From NCBI RefSeq assembly GCF_000178975.2, contig NC_015064.1, positions 4,092,001-4,156,000 on the forward strand: a stretch of 64,000 bases of DNA. Reading direction: 5' to 3'. Source of the DNA: Granulicella tundricola MP5ACTX9 (GTDB lineage Bacteria; Acidobacteriota; Terriglobia; Terriglobales; Acidobacteriaceae). Below, in pieces: positions 50,025 to 58,403 of this stretch. The position numbers were made by a program, and so were the translations under genes. The notes under the pieces were generated by a model. That model saw only the letters and a program-made list of their open reading frames with translations, was not told the DNA's origin and did no database searches. Positions within the stretch are counted from its first letter, which is position 1. Each line of letters opens with the position of its first letter.

Positions 50025-50357
50025 ATGAACATTATCGAACGACCCACAACCGGCTGGCGCATCCAGGGCATCACCACGCACCCCGGAGCCGTCCTCCGCG
50101 AAGACTTCATGGCTCCCATCGCCCTCACCGCCAATCAGCTCGCCCTCCGCACCCGCATGCCCGCCACACGCATCGGAGAGATCCTCCACGAGCGCCGCAG
50201 CGTCTCCCCGGACACCGCCCTGCGCCTCGCCCGCTGCTTCGGAACCTCGCCGGAGTTCTGGCTCAACCTCCAGGCTGCCCACGACCTCTCCAAAGCCCGC
50301 CTCGCTTCAGAAACCATCATCGAAAAAGAAGTAGAGCCCCTCAAGCTCACCGCGTAG
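50025..50357 (+). CDS. higA: HigA-type antitoxin with XRE domain
   Basis: 110 residues, ATG at 50025 behind GGAGG. Helix-turn-helix: HPGAVLREDFMAPIALTANQLA ... TRIGEILHERRSVSPDTALRLARCFG (about 20-75), then FWLNLQAAHDLSKARLASE, typical of HigA/VapA-type antitoxins. It neutralises HigB and represses the pair by binding the inverted repeat at 49691. The start is decided by the GGAGG; the DUF2007 gene follows by 29 bases and may be read through. Confidence 0.93.
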   Translation: MNIIERPTTGWRIQGITTHPGAVLREDFMAPIALTANQLALRTRMPATRIGEILHERRSVSPDTALRLARCFGTSPEFWLNLQAAHDLSKARLASETIIEKEVEPLKLTA

Positions 50358-50386
50358 GAATTCCCCCTCCCTGCTACCATCCCAGA

Positions 50387-50989
50387 ATGCTCCCCGACCC
50401 CGGCGAACTGGCAGCCCACTACGCCACCCTGAACGAACCGGATCTCCTCGACCTCGCCCGCACCTACGACTCCCTCACAGAAGCCGCCCAGGCATCCCTT
50501 CGCGCAGAGTTCGCACGCCGCGGCCTTGAGCCTCCCCTCATCCAAGACGAGCTAATCCCCACAAAGCTCGTCGTCGTAGAACGATACCGCGACCTCTCCG
50601 AAGCCATCGTGGCCCGCTCCTACCTCGAATCCGCCGGCATCCAGGTTTATCTCTACGACGAAAACCTCGTCCGCCTCGACTGGCAGGTCTCCAACTTCAT
50701 CGGAGGCATCCGCCTCAAGGTCGAAGCCTCGGACGAAGCAGAAGCACGCGAGCTCCTCGCCCAACCCGTCCCGGAATCGATCGAATTCGCAGACGGAGAA
50801 GAGTTCGACCAGCCCCACTGCCCCGTCTGCAGCTCAACCGACATCACCTTCCAGGGCTCATCCCGCGGACCCGCCATCGCCGCGCTCTTCATCGCCAGCG
50901 TACCGCTCCCGCCCGGCAAGAAATCCTGGATCTGCAACCACTGCAACGCCCATTGGGAAGACACGGAAGACTCAGAAGCCACAAACTAA
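50387..50989 (+). CDS. DUF2007-like protein with zinc ribbon
   Basis: 200 residues from the ATG at 50387; the open frame extends upstream through higA in another frame but without a start. A helical N-terminus (LARTYDSLTEAAQASLRAEF) is followed by the DUF2007 segment (RDLSEAIVARSYLESAGIQVYLYDENLVR, about 66-94), a domain suggested to be a signal-transducing or metabolite-binding module, and a C-terminal CPVCSS ... CNHCNA zinc ribbon (about 145-190) around one hydrophobic segment (AIAALFIASVPLP). A small membrane or metal-binding protein; function unknown. Confidence 0.75.
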   Translation: MLPDPGELAAHYATLNEPDLLDLARTYDSLTEAAQASLRAEFARRGLEPPLIQDELIPTKLVVVERYRDLSEAIVARSYLESAGIQVYLYDENLVRLDWQVSNFIGGIRLKVEASDEAEARELLAQPVPESIEFADGEEFDQPHCPVCSSTDITFQGSSRGPAIAALFIASVPLPPGKKSWICNHCNAHWEDTEDSEATN

Positions 50990-50990
50990 A

Positions 50991-51027
50991 AGCCCCCACC
51001 GGCTCCTGATCGGAACCGGTGGGGGCT
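50991..51027 (-). terminator. terminator of the alcohol dehydrogenase gene
   Basis: AGCCCCCACCGG/CCGGTGGGGGCT, perfect 12-bp stem. On the minus strand it is followed by TTTT; on the plus strand no T-tract, so it primarily ends the gene at 51046, while also capping the DUF2007 transcript. Confidence 0.85.
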
Positions 51028-51045
51028 CACACAGCGTTCAAGCAA

Positions 51046-52086
51046 TTACAGCGTCTTCAGATCCAGCACGAACCGGTACTTCACATCCGCCTTCACCACC
51101 CGGTCCCAAGCCGTCTCCAGCTCCTTGAAGCTTGTCATCTCGATATCCGACACGATCCCATGCTCCGCGCAGAAGTCCAGCATCTCCTGCGTCTCGGCAA
51201 TCCCGCCGATCGCAGATCCCGTATAAGACCGCCGCGAGATCACCGACCACGTATTGATCGAGATCGGCGTCTCCGGCACGCCCACCGAGCACATCACGCC
51301 ATCCCGCTTCAGCAGGTTCAGGTAAGGATTCACATCATGCGGCGCGGAAACGCAGTCCAGGATGAAGTCGAACGTCCCCAGATGCGCCTCGTGCCAGCCG
51401 GCCTCCTTGGTCAGGATCACCTCATCCGCGCCCAGCTTCTTCGCATCTTCAATCTTGTTCGCCGACGTCGTGAACATCACCGTCTGCGCCCCGAACGCGT
51501 GCGAGAACTTCAACCCCATGTGCCCCAGTCCGCCCAGCCCGACGATCCCGATCTTCTTTCCCGGCCCTGCCTTCCAGTGCTTCAGCGGGCTATACGTCGT
51601 AATGCCCGCACAAAGCAGCGGAGCCGCGGCAGCCGGATCGAGCGATGCAGGCACCTTCAGCGTATAAGCCTCATCCACCACAATGTGGTTGGCATATCCG
51701 CCGAACGTCAGGTTCCCATCCTTATCCTTGCTGTTATAGGTGAACACCGTGGCGCGCTTGTCGCAGTACTGCTCTTCACCGGCCTTGCAGCTTGCACACT
51801 CCCGGCAGCTATCGACCATACAACCCACAGCGGCCGTATCCCCCACCTTGAACTTCGTCACCTCGCCGCCCACCGCCGTGACCACACCCACAATCTCATG
51901 CCCCGGAACCATCGGGAACATTGAGTTCCCCCATTCGCCCCGCGCCTGGTGAATATCGGAGTGACAGATTCCGCAGAACTGAATATCCAGCACCACATCC
52001 TTCGGACGAGGATCGCGATGTTCGAAATCGAAGGGTGCCGGCGCAGTCGTGGCGCTCTGCGCCGCATATCCATGAGTCTTGATCAT
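51046..52086 (-). CDS. zinc-dependent alcohol/aldehyde dehydrogenase (YahK/CAD-type)
   Basis: 346 residues. NADP(H)-dependent aldehyde reductase family. Visible: catalytic zinc ligand C41 in FCGICHSDIH, PGHEIVG (His63, Glu64), the structural zinc cysteines C-x2-C-x2-C-x7-C (DSCRECASCKAGEEQYC), GLGGLGHMGLKF (nucleotide loop, near 180-191). The layout with CHSDIH and the DSCRECASC set fits YahK/cinnamyl-type reductases. It is 165 bp downstream of the SDR pair and in the same direction, with a strong hairpin in between. Confidence 0.92.
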   Translation of the reverse strand: MIKTHGYAAQSATTAPAPFDFEHRDPRPKDVVLDIQFCGICHSDIHQARGEWGNSMFPMVPGHEIVGVVTAVGGEVTKFKVGDTAAVGCMVDSCRECASCKAGEEQYCDKRATVFTYNSKDKDGNLTFGGYANHIVVDEAYTLKVPASLDPAAAAPLLCAGITTYSPLKHWKAGPGKKIGIVGLGGLGHMGLKFSHAFGAQTVMFTTSANKIEDAKKLGADEVILTKEAGWHEAHLGTFDFILDCVSAPHDVNPYLNLLKRDGVMCSVGVPETPISINTWSVISRRSYTGSAIGGIAETQEMLDFCAEHGIVSDIEMTSFKELETAWDRVVKADVKYRFVLDLKTL

Positions 52087-52203
52087 TGAGAAATTTCTCC
52101 TGTGCCCATCAGATTCAGCCGATCCCGCCCAGGATACATTTCCACCGTGAACTCACGATCAAACCATCACGCCAATCCAGACCAAACCCACCTGCTGTTG
52201 GAT

Positions 52204-52239
52204 CTCGGTGAGTGCGTTGGCGATGATGCACTCACCGAG
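52204..52239 (-). repeat. perfect 12-bp hairpin between SDR and alcohol dehydrogenase genes
   Basis: CTCGGTGAGTGC and GCACTCACCGAG with a 12-nt loop, starting 13 bases after the SDR stop at 52252. No T-tract follows. It could protect the SDR mRNA end or act as an attenuator for the alcohol dehydrogenase. Confidence 0.7.
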
Positions 52240-52251
52240 TACCTGCGGACG

Positions 52252-52986
52252 TCAGATTGCCGTCATCCCGCCGTCGACGAACAACTCCAATCCGTTCACG
52301 AAGCTCGAATCGTCCGAAGCAAGAAACAGCGCGACCGTTGCGACTTCCTCAGGTTGACCCATCTTCCCCCGCGGGATCAGCGATTCGAAGTACTGTTTCG
52401 CCTCCGGGGTTAGAACCTCCTCCTGCATCGGTGTGGCAATAGCCCCCGGAACAAGCAGGTTCACCCTGATCTTTCTATCCTTCAGTTCGTTGAGCCAGGT
52501 GCGTGCGAAGGAGCGCAACGCCAATTTGCTCGCCGCATACACGCCGAACCCCGGAAATCCTTTCGCCGCGGCATTGGACCCAGTCATGAAGATAGATCCC
52601 CCGTCATTGAACAGTGGCAACGCCTTCTGCACCGTAAACAGCGTGCCGCGCACATTCAGGTTGAAGGCCGCATCGAAGTGCTTCTCGGTAATCTGGCCTA
52701 GCGGCAAAGGCTCGCCCATACCAGCGCTCGCAAACAGGACGTCGATCCTGCCCTTCTCCCGCTTGACCGTCTCAAACAGCCGGTCGAGGTCATCGAGATT
52801 GGCCGCGTCACCGCACACGCCGGTCACGTTCCGGCCAATCAGTTTGACGGCCTCATCCAGTTGCTCCTGCCTCCGGCCCGTGATGAAAACGTAAGCACCC
52901 TCTTCAACAAACAGCTTCGCGCTCGCCAAAGCCATGCCGCTCGATCCACCCGTGATGACTGCAACTTTTCCTTCAAGCTTTCCCAT
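52252..52986 (-). CDS. short-chain dehydrogenase, tandem copy A
   Basis: 244 residues from the ATG at 52986 (GGGAG 7 bases before). Classical SDR: TGGSSGMALASA (nucleotide loop, about 12-23), NLNVRG near 108, SNAAAKG (catalytic Ser region), YAASK (Tyr/Lys pair, near 149-153) and the C-terminal FVDGGMTAI typical of glucose/3-oxoacyl-type SDRs. Roughly three-quarters identical by eye to the neighbour at 53038, with the first 55 residues almost the same. Substrate unknown. Confidence 0.92.
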   Translation of the reverse strand: MGKLEGKVAVITGGSSGMALASAKLFVEEGAYVFITGRRQEQLDEAVKLIGRNVTGVCGDAANLDDLDRLFETVKREKGRIDVLFASAGMGEPLPLGQITEKHFDAAFNLNVRGTLFTVQKALPLFNDGGSIFMTGSNAAAKGFPGFGVYAASKLALRSFARTWLNELKDRKIRVNLLVPGAIATPMQEEVLTPEAKQYFESLIPRGKMGQPEEVATVALFLASDDSSFVNGLELFVDGGMTAI

Positions 52987-53037
52987 AATGACTCCCTTTT
53001 TGGTTGATGTGTAATGCACTCAAGACCTACGCCCGCC

Positions 53038-53769
53038 TCAAATCGCCGAGAAGCCGCCGTCGACCGCGAAATCGATCCCATTCACGTAGCTCGCCTCGTC
53101 GGAGGCAAGAAACAGCGCAGCAGCCGCAATCTCCTCGGTACGACCCATCTTTCCTCTTGGGATCAGCGATTCAAACATCTTCCGCGTCTCCTCATCCAGT
53201 CGCTGGGAGTCCGGCGTGTCGACCTGCCCCGGGCTCAGCACGTTGACCCGAATCTTCCTGTCCTTCAGTTCGTTGAGCCAGGTGCGCGCAAAAGAGCGCA
53301 ACGCCGCCTTGCTCGCCGCATAGACGCCGAAACCAGGAAAACCCTTCACCGAAGCAACCGACCCGGTCATGAGGATCGATCCGCCATCGTTGATCAGCGG
53401 CAACGCCTTTTGAGCGGCAAACAGCGTACCGCGCACAATCAGGCCGAACTCCCGATCGAAGTGCTCTTCTGTAATCTCGCCCAGTACAGCGGCTTCGCCC
53501 TTGCCCGCACTCGCAAAGAGAATGTCGATCTTGCCCTTCTCTCGTTTGACCGTCTCAAACAGACGGTCGAGATCGTCGAGATTGGCTGCGTCGCCGCGCA
53601 CGCCGGTCACGTTCCGGCCAATCAACTTCACCGCCTCATCGAGCTGCTCCTGCCTCCGGCCCGTGATAAAAACGTACGCGCCTTCTTCAACGAACCGCCT
53701 GGCGCTGGCCAATGCCAGCCCGCTCGATCCTCCTGTGATCACTGCAACCTTACCTTCTAGCTTTCCCAT
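53038..53769 (-). CDS. short-chain dehydrogenase, tandem copy B
   Basis: 243 residues, ATG at 53769 behind GGGAG, the same site and spacing as copy A. TGGSSGLALASA, YAASK and the FAVDGGFSAI end are as expected. Differences from copy A cluster in the substrate loop (near 185-205: VDTPDSQRLDEETRKMF against IATPMQEEVLTPEAKQY), so the copies may have diverged in substrate. The gap to copy A is 51 bases; the pair is divergent from the AraC regulator, 119 bp away. Confidence 0.92.
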   Translation of the reverse strand: MGKLEGKVAVITGGSSGLALASARRFVEEGAYVFITGRRQEQLDEAVKLIGRNVTGVRGDAANLDDLDRLFETVKREKGKIDILFASAGKGEAAVLGEITEEHFDREFGLIVRGTLFAAQKALPLINDGGSILMTGSVASVKGFPGFGVYAASKAALRSFARTWLNELKDRKIRVNVLSPGQVDTPDSQRLDEETRKMFESLIPRGKMGRTEEIAAAALFLASDEASYVNGIDFAVDGGFSAI

Positions 53770-53888
53770 GATGACTCCCTTCGGAATGTGTGTAGCATTC
53801 GTACAGAAGAGTAGATTTCTTTGACGGTGGACGAGGACTGCTCAGGAGTCCTAACTTTTTGTCCATTCGTCCACAACTGGAGGCCACA

Positions 53889-54863
53889 TTGGACCCAATC
53901 ACAGATGTCTTCAAAACGATGCACGTCACAGCCTTCGGTCTGCACCGGCTTGAAGCCACAGCCCCGTGGGGCGTCAGGCAGGAAAACCAGACCGAAGAGA
54001 TCACGCTTGCCCACAGGAAGACCTCTCCCGCAGATCTGGCGCACTTCGCCATGCTGTCGCGCGGGAACTGCTGGCTCAGTGTCGATGGCATTCCGGACCC
54101 CATTCCCCTCACCGGCGGTGATTGCTTCCTGCTGGCGAAGGGAACTTCGATCGTGATGCGTGACAGCCCGCGAACGCGTCCGAAATGGACCTTCCGCGAG
54201 ATCGGCGCGAGCGCTAACGGCAATGTCGCTCTCTGTGGAGGTGGTGGCGCACCGACGACGATCGTCTGTGGTTCCCTGAGCTTTGATCGCGCCAGCCTCA
54301 AGCCGATCACGCAGTTATTGCCGAGCTTCATTCTGATGAAGGCAGACCAGGCACGCACCCTGGCGCTGCACAACACGGTACAGGCACTGGCGTCAGAGAT
54401 GGCGGAACAGGCGCCGGGATCGGAGGTTGTGGCAACCCGCCTCGCCGAGGTCCTGGTGATCCAGCTGCTCCGGGCCCATATCGCATCGGAACCAGGCCGC
54501 AACAGGGGTTGGCTTCGTGCGGTCTTCGATCCTCAGATGGGCACCGCCCTGACTGCCATTCACGACAGGGTGAACGCACCCTGGACCGTCGAATCCATGG
54601 CCGAAGCCGCAGGCATGTCGCGCTCCGCATTCGCAGCGCGTTTCAAAGAGTTGCTCGGAGAGACACCGCTCGAATATGTAACCGGGTGGAGGATGCAGAA
54701 GGCCATGCAACTCCTCCAGCAGCGTGACAAAAAGCTCATCGACGTCGCCCGGTCGGTCGGTTACGAGTCCGACGCCGCCTTCAGCAAGGCGTTCAAGCGA
54801 GTGGTCGGAGCTAACCCCGGTGAATATCTCAAACGTGGTTTTGAGAGCACCGGCCATGCCTGA
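53889..54863 (+). CDS. AraC-family transcriptional regulator with cupin-like sensor
   Basis: 324 residues from a TTG at 53889, chosen because GGAGG lies 5 bases upstream; a TTG at 53859 has no site. N-terminal cupin_6-type domain (about 1-180, LAHFAMLSRGNCWLSVDG ... PIPLTGGDCFLLAKG). C-terminal AraC helix-turn-helix pair (about 225-320; WTVESMAEAAGMSRSAFAARF then LIDVARSVGYESDAAFSKAFKRVVGANPGEY). Divergent from the SDR pair and therefore its likely regulator. Overlap of cupin and SDR genes suggests control by an aldehyde or similar small molecule (inference). Confidence 0.92.
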   Translation: MDPITDVFKTMHVTAFGLHRLEATAPWGVRQENQTEEITLAHRKTSPADLAHFAMLSRGNCWLSVDGIPDPIPLTGGDCFLLAKGTSIVMRDSPRTRPKWTFREIGASANGNVALCGGGGAPTTIVCGSLSFDRASLKPITQLLPSFILMKADQARTLALHNTVQALASEMAEQAPGSEVVATRLAEVLVIQLLRAHIASEPGRNRGWLRAVFDPQMGTALTAIHDRVNAPWTVESMAEAAGMSRSAFAARFKELLGETPLEYVTGWRMQKAMQLLQQRDKKLIDVARSVGYESDAAFSKAFKRVVGANPGEYLKRGFESTGHA

Positions 54864-54957
54864 GCGGAGAAGCGGTAGTCCAACCCTCGCTTCCTCCAAT
54901 CTTCACCGCTCCGGTAAAGTTATCCTGACTTCTATCGACACTCAAACCCGGAGCGCC

Positions 54958-57204
54958 ATGCGATCCCTCTGCACCATCCTCCTCCTCACCGTCTCCCTCG
55001 CCCATGCCCAGAACCCGCCCCAAACCCTCACCGCCACCTCCGAAGACACCATCACCCTGGCCCTGACCCCCACCCCGCTCCCCCTCCACGACTTCACCTT
55101 CAACGGCGACCCCGTCCCCACCTCCAAGCTCCATCTCAAGCAGCTCTCCCCCGGCATCTTTGAGATCACCTCCACCGCCTACGCCGTCGGCGACTGGCAC
55201 TTCGCCGTAGCCGACGCCCCCATCGGCGTCTACGGCCTCGGCGAGCGATTCGACGTCCTCAACCACTCCCACACCATCGTCCGCAACACCAGCCAGGACA
55301 ACGGCGGCCCCAAGGGCAGCACCACCTACAAGCCCATGCCCTTCTTCATGTCCACCACCGGCTACGGCCTCTGGCTCGACACCACCGGAGAAGCCACCTT
55401 CGACCTCAACGCCAGCTCCCGTGACGATATCGAAGTAGACGCCGTAGCCAGCCACCTCCGCATCGTCCTCTTCACCGGCCAGAAAACGGAAAGCCAGCCC
55501 ACCGGCCGCTTCCCATACATCCTCGGCGACTTCGCCTCCCTCGCCGGCAAGGTCACCCTCCCGCCCTACTGGGCCTTCGCCCCCTGGCAGGCCCGCGACT
55601 ACCACCAGAACCAGGCCCAAGTCCTGGAGGACATCGATAAGACCCGCGCCCTCGGCCTCCCCGCCTCCGTCATTCTCATCGACTCCCCCTGGACCACCTC
55701 TTACAACTCCTACGTCTTCAACCCCAAACAGTTCGACGACGCCCCCGCCATGATCAAGCACCTCCACGATCAAGCCTTCAAGCTCGTCCTCTGGCACACC
55801 AGTTGGATCGACAACAAGTCCAACCCACCCGGAGAAAAAGGGTTCACAGACAAGCTTTCCGAAAAAAGCCCCAACTACGACGAAGCCGCCCAGAAGGGCT
55901 TCTTCATCCACAACCCCGACGGCACCTCCTACGTCGGCACCTGGTGGAAGGGCAAGGGCTCCCTCATCGACTTCACCAACCCCGCCGCCAAATCCTGGTG
56001 GCAGGACCAGGTCCGCCAGGCCATCCGCGCCGGCGCAGACGGCTTCAAGGACGACGACGCCGAAGGCAACTTCCAGGGCCCCACCGCGGACCTCAAGTTC
56101 TTCGACGGCACTGACCCACGCCTCATGCGCAACCGCTATGACGTCCTCTACAACAACGCCATGGAAGAGCTCATCCAGAAGGACCTCAAAGGCAACGGCG
56201 TCCTCTTCGCCCGCTCCGTCTCCGCCGGCGCCAACGGCATCGGCCTCCTCTGGGGCGGCGACAACGAAGCCAGCTTCTCCAAGGACAACGGCCTCCCGTC
56301 AGTCGTCACCGCAGGCCTCGGCGCAGGCCTCTCCGCCATGCCCTTATGGGCCTCGGACACCGGCGGCTACCTCGGCCTGCCCGATACTCCCAACCCGCTC
56401 CTCCTCCAGCGCTGGACGGAGTACTCCGCCTTCTCCCCGGCCATGGAGGTCATGTCCACCAGGAACATCGTCCCCTGGACCTTCGACACCAACTCCCCTG
56501 CCGGCACCACCCCCGCACTCGACACCTACAAGAAGTTCGTCATCCTCCACATGTCGCTCTTCCCCTACCGTTACGCCGCCGCCCAGCAAGCCGCCACAGC
56601 CGGCCAGCCCATCATGCGAGCCCTCGTCCTCAACTACCAGGACGACGCCAAGGCCCGCGCCATCCATGACGAATACCTCTTCGGCCCCGACCTCCTCGTA
56701 GCCCCCGTCATCGATGAGAACACCTCCCGCCCCGTCTACATCCCGCAGGGCGACTGGCTCAACCTCTTCACCGGCGACCCCGTCACCGGCCCCCGCACCC
56801 TGATCGCCCAGGCCCCCGCCGACACCATCCCCGTCTACGCCCGCAAAGGCACCATCCTCCCCAAGATCCCCGAAGACATCATGACCCTGGTCCCGGCAGA
56901 AGAGTCCGGCAACAAGGACATCCACACCCTGGACAATCGCCGCGTCTACGAGCTCCTCGGCCCCGCCGCCTCCACCCCAACCACCATCACAGACTTTGAA
57001 GCCCGCACCCTGACTCGCACAGGTGACACCCTCACCATCACTGGCGATAAGCCCGCCCACATCATCCTGCGCCTACGCTTCCAGACCTCGATTCCGAAGA
57101 CAGCCACCGTCAACGGTAATGACACCCCCATCAACCCAGATGCCAACAACATCCCAACCATAGAGTTCGACCACACCTCAACCACCAACATCACCTGGCA
57201 GTAA
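54958..57204 (+). CDS. exported GH31 alpha-glucosidase/xylosidase family
   Basis: 748 residues from the ATG at 54958 (GGAG 5 bases before); the longer open frame has no start signal. Signal peptide about 1-18 (LLTVSLAHAQ). GH31 hydrolases cleave alpha-glucosidic or xylosidic bonds by a retaining mechanism. Visible: VYGLGERFDVLNHSH, PPYWAFAPWQARDYH, the nucleophile region DGFKDDDAE (nucleophile probably D366), and the acid/base region WGGDNEASF (D435), SDTGGYLG (conserved). C-terminal beta domains (about 590-748). Which sugar is cleaved cannot be told. Confidence 0.93.
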   Translation: MRSLCTILLLTVSLAHAQNPPQTLTATSEDTITLALTPTPLPLHDFTFNGDPVPTSKLHLKQLSPGIFEITSTAYAVGDWHFAVADAPIGVYGLGERFDVLNHSHTIVRNTSQDNGGPKGSTTYKPMPFFMSTTGYGLWLDTTGEATFDLNASSRDDIEVDAVASHLRIVLFTGQKTESQPTGRFPYILGDFASLAGKVTLPPYWAFAPWQARDYHQNQAQVLEDIDKTRALGLPASVILIDSPWTTSYNSYVFNPKQFDDAPAMIKHLHDQAFKLVLWHTSWIDNKSNPPGEKGFTDKLSEKSPNYDEAAQKGFFIHNPDGTSYVGTWWKGKGSLIDFTNPAAKSWWQDQVRQAIRAGADGFKDDDAEGNFQGPTADLKFFDGTDPRLMRNRYDVLYNNAMEELIQKDLKGNGVLFARSVSAGANGIGLLWGGDNEASFSKDNGLPSVVTAGLGAGLSAMPLWASDTGGYLGLPDTPNPLLLQRWTEYSAFSPAMEVMSTRNIVPWTFDTNSPAGTTPALDTYKKFVILHMSLFPYRYAAAQQAATAGQPIMRALVLNYQDDAKARAIHDEYLFGPDLLVAPVIDENTSRPVYIPQGDWLNLFTGDPVTGPRTLIAQAPADTIPVYARKGTILPKIPEDIMTLVPAEESGNKDIHTLDNRRVYELLGPAASTPTTITDFEARTLTRTGDTLTITGDKPAHIILRLRFQTSIPKTATVNGNDTPINPDANNIPTIEFDHTSTTNITWQ

Positions 57205-57234
57205 CCGGTACAGCCGTGCAATCCCCACCCCCAG

Positions 57235-57280
57235 AGGTCGTCATTCTGGCGAAGCCAGAACCTCCGTATTTGTATTCGCT
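57235..57280 (+). repeat. REP-like element, copy 2
   Basis: Nearly the same 46 bp as 42223-42268. The core TTCTGGC-GAA-GCCAGAA is a perfect 7-bp stem. It lies downstream of the GH31 gene, 30 bases after its stop. Confidence 0.8.
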
Positions 57281-57352
57281 CAGAGCGACAAGACAAAATC
57301 CGCCGTGATCGCTCTTATCCCTCTTATCCCCGTAGTCCGTTCGCACAAGTCA

Positions 57353-57393
57353 GCAAAAAAAAGGGTGAGTCATCCAAAACGGATAACTCACCC
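57353..57393 (-). terminator. terminator after the ferritin-like pair
   Basis: On the minus strand GGGTGAGT and ACTCACCC enclose a second small stem, with one mismatch, followed by eight T. It starts 24 bases after the stop of the ferritin-like gene at 57418. Confidence 0.92.
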
Positions 57394-57417
57394 CAACCAT
57401 CGCTGCTGGTAAAACTC

Positions 57418-58380
57418 TTACTTGACGTTGCCGTTCAACCCACTCGGGAAGAACACTCCCTTGTAAGCGCCCGCCGTTCCGCCCGTTACGATAGCCAGCA
57501 CCTGGCTCGTCGTACGAGAGAACGCAAGCGACGTCGTCAGGTTCGCATCCACAACCGAGTAGCCGCCGCCAATGACATTCGTGCCATTGAGCGCAGTGAC
57601 AGTCGCCATGATGCCGTAATCGTCCGGCGTCGCACTCAGATCCAGCTTATTGCGCAGCGCGGAGATCTTCTGCGTGATCCCAAGGTAGCCGGCCGAGTTG
57701 GTCGGGTCCACCTGGAAGATCGTCGTCCGCACCAGGCCGGCATGATAAGCCTCGACCGCCAGAATTCCAGCCGCGGTAACCAGCGTGGAGTTCGTGCTGA
57801 TAAGACCTGCCGCGCCGCTGTATGCCGTCACGCCTACATCCTCAAAGATGTATGCGCCAACCAGGAAGAAAGCGTCGCTCGCAAACGGATCGAAGTTCGG
57901 AACACCGATCAAAGCGCCCAGAGTGTTGAAGCTGTTGTACAGATCGATCGGCGGCTGTGCGACCGCAGAGGTGCTCAACGCACTCCGCAGCAGCGTCACA
58001 TGCTTGGACTCTTCAGCAGCCGTCTCAATTGCATAGGCCTTCACCTGCGGTAATGCAAAAGCGACCTTGCAAGCCGTCGGTCCGCCAGGCTTGGTCGTTA
58101 CTGCACCGCCGCCCGTCGCTGCAGTTCCAGCGCCGATGCCGATGCCAAGCTGATCGATCGTCTGACCCGAAACAGCAAGGTTGTAGAAGTTTGCTTCCAG
58201 GTACTCGAGGTTCAAAGCGAAGTTGAGTACGTCCGCGTCCGTGGGTGCCGCGCTCTGCGCTGAGGCGCTCGTCACGCCCGCAAACGCCAGTCCGGCAAGA
58301 GCCGCGCCGCCAAGCGCAAGCATCTTGCGCCGGTTGCTTACGATGATCTCGTCCAGTATTTGTGTCTCTTGATTTGCCAT
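57418..58380 (-). CDS. ferritin-like domain exported protein 1
   Basis: 320 residues. N-terminal export signal with SNRRKMLALGGAALAGLAFAG (seen in parts), twin-arginine-like (RR then K). The mature protein has the ferritin-like four-helix pattern: FALNLEYLEANFYNLAV (about 53-69), AAEESKHVTLLRSAL (about 121-135), YIFEDVGVTAYSGAAG (about 177-192), LAVEAYHAGLVRT (about 208-220), with Glu/His at the expected metal spacing. Second gene of a pair, 23 bases after its neighbour. In other bacteria such proteins are exported ferritin-like or desiccation/ stress-linked; the function here is open. Confidence 0.85.
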   Translation of the reverse strand: MANQETQILDEIIVSNRRKMLALGGAALAGLAFAGVTSASAQSAAPTDADVLNFALNLEYLEANFYNLAVSGQTIDQLGIGIGAGTAATGGGAVTTKPGGPTACKVAFALPQVKAYAIETAAEESKHVTLLRSALSTSAVAQPPIDLYNSFNTLGALIGVPNFDPFASDAFFLVGAYIFEDVGVTAYSGAAGLISTNSTLVTAAGILAVEAYHAGLVRTTIFQVDPTNSAGYLGITQKISALRNKLDLSATPDDYGIMATVTALNGTNVIGGGYSVVDANLTTSLAFSRTTSQVLAIVTGGTAGAYKGVFFPSGLNGNVK

Positions 58381-58403
58381 GGCTGATTGTCCTTAGCTCT
58401 TAC

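Noticed and set aside
54829..55911. 360-codon minus-strand frame opposite the GH31 gene
   Set aside because: Gly/Glu/Val-rich shadow; the GH31 frame has catalytic motifs in order.
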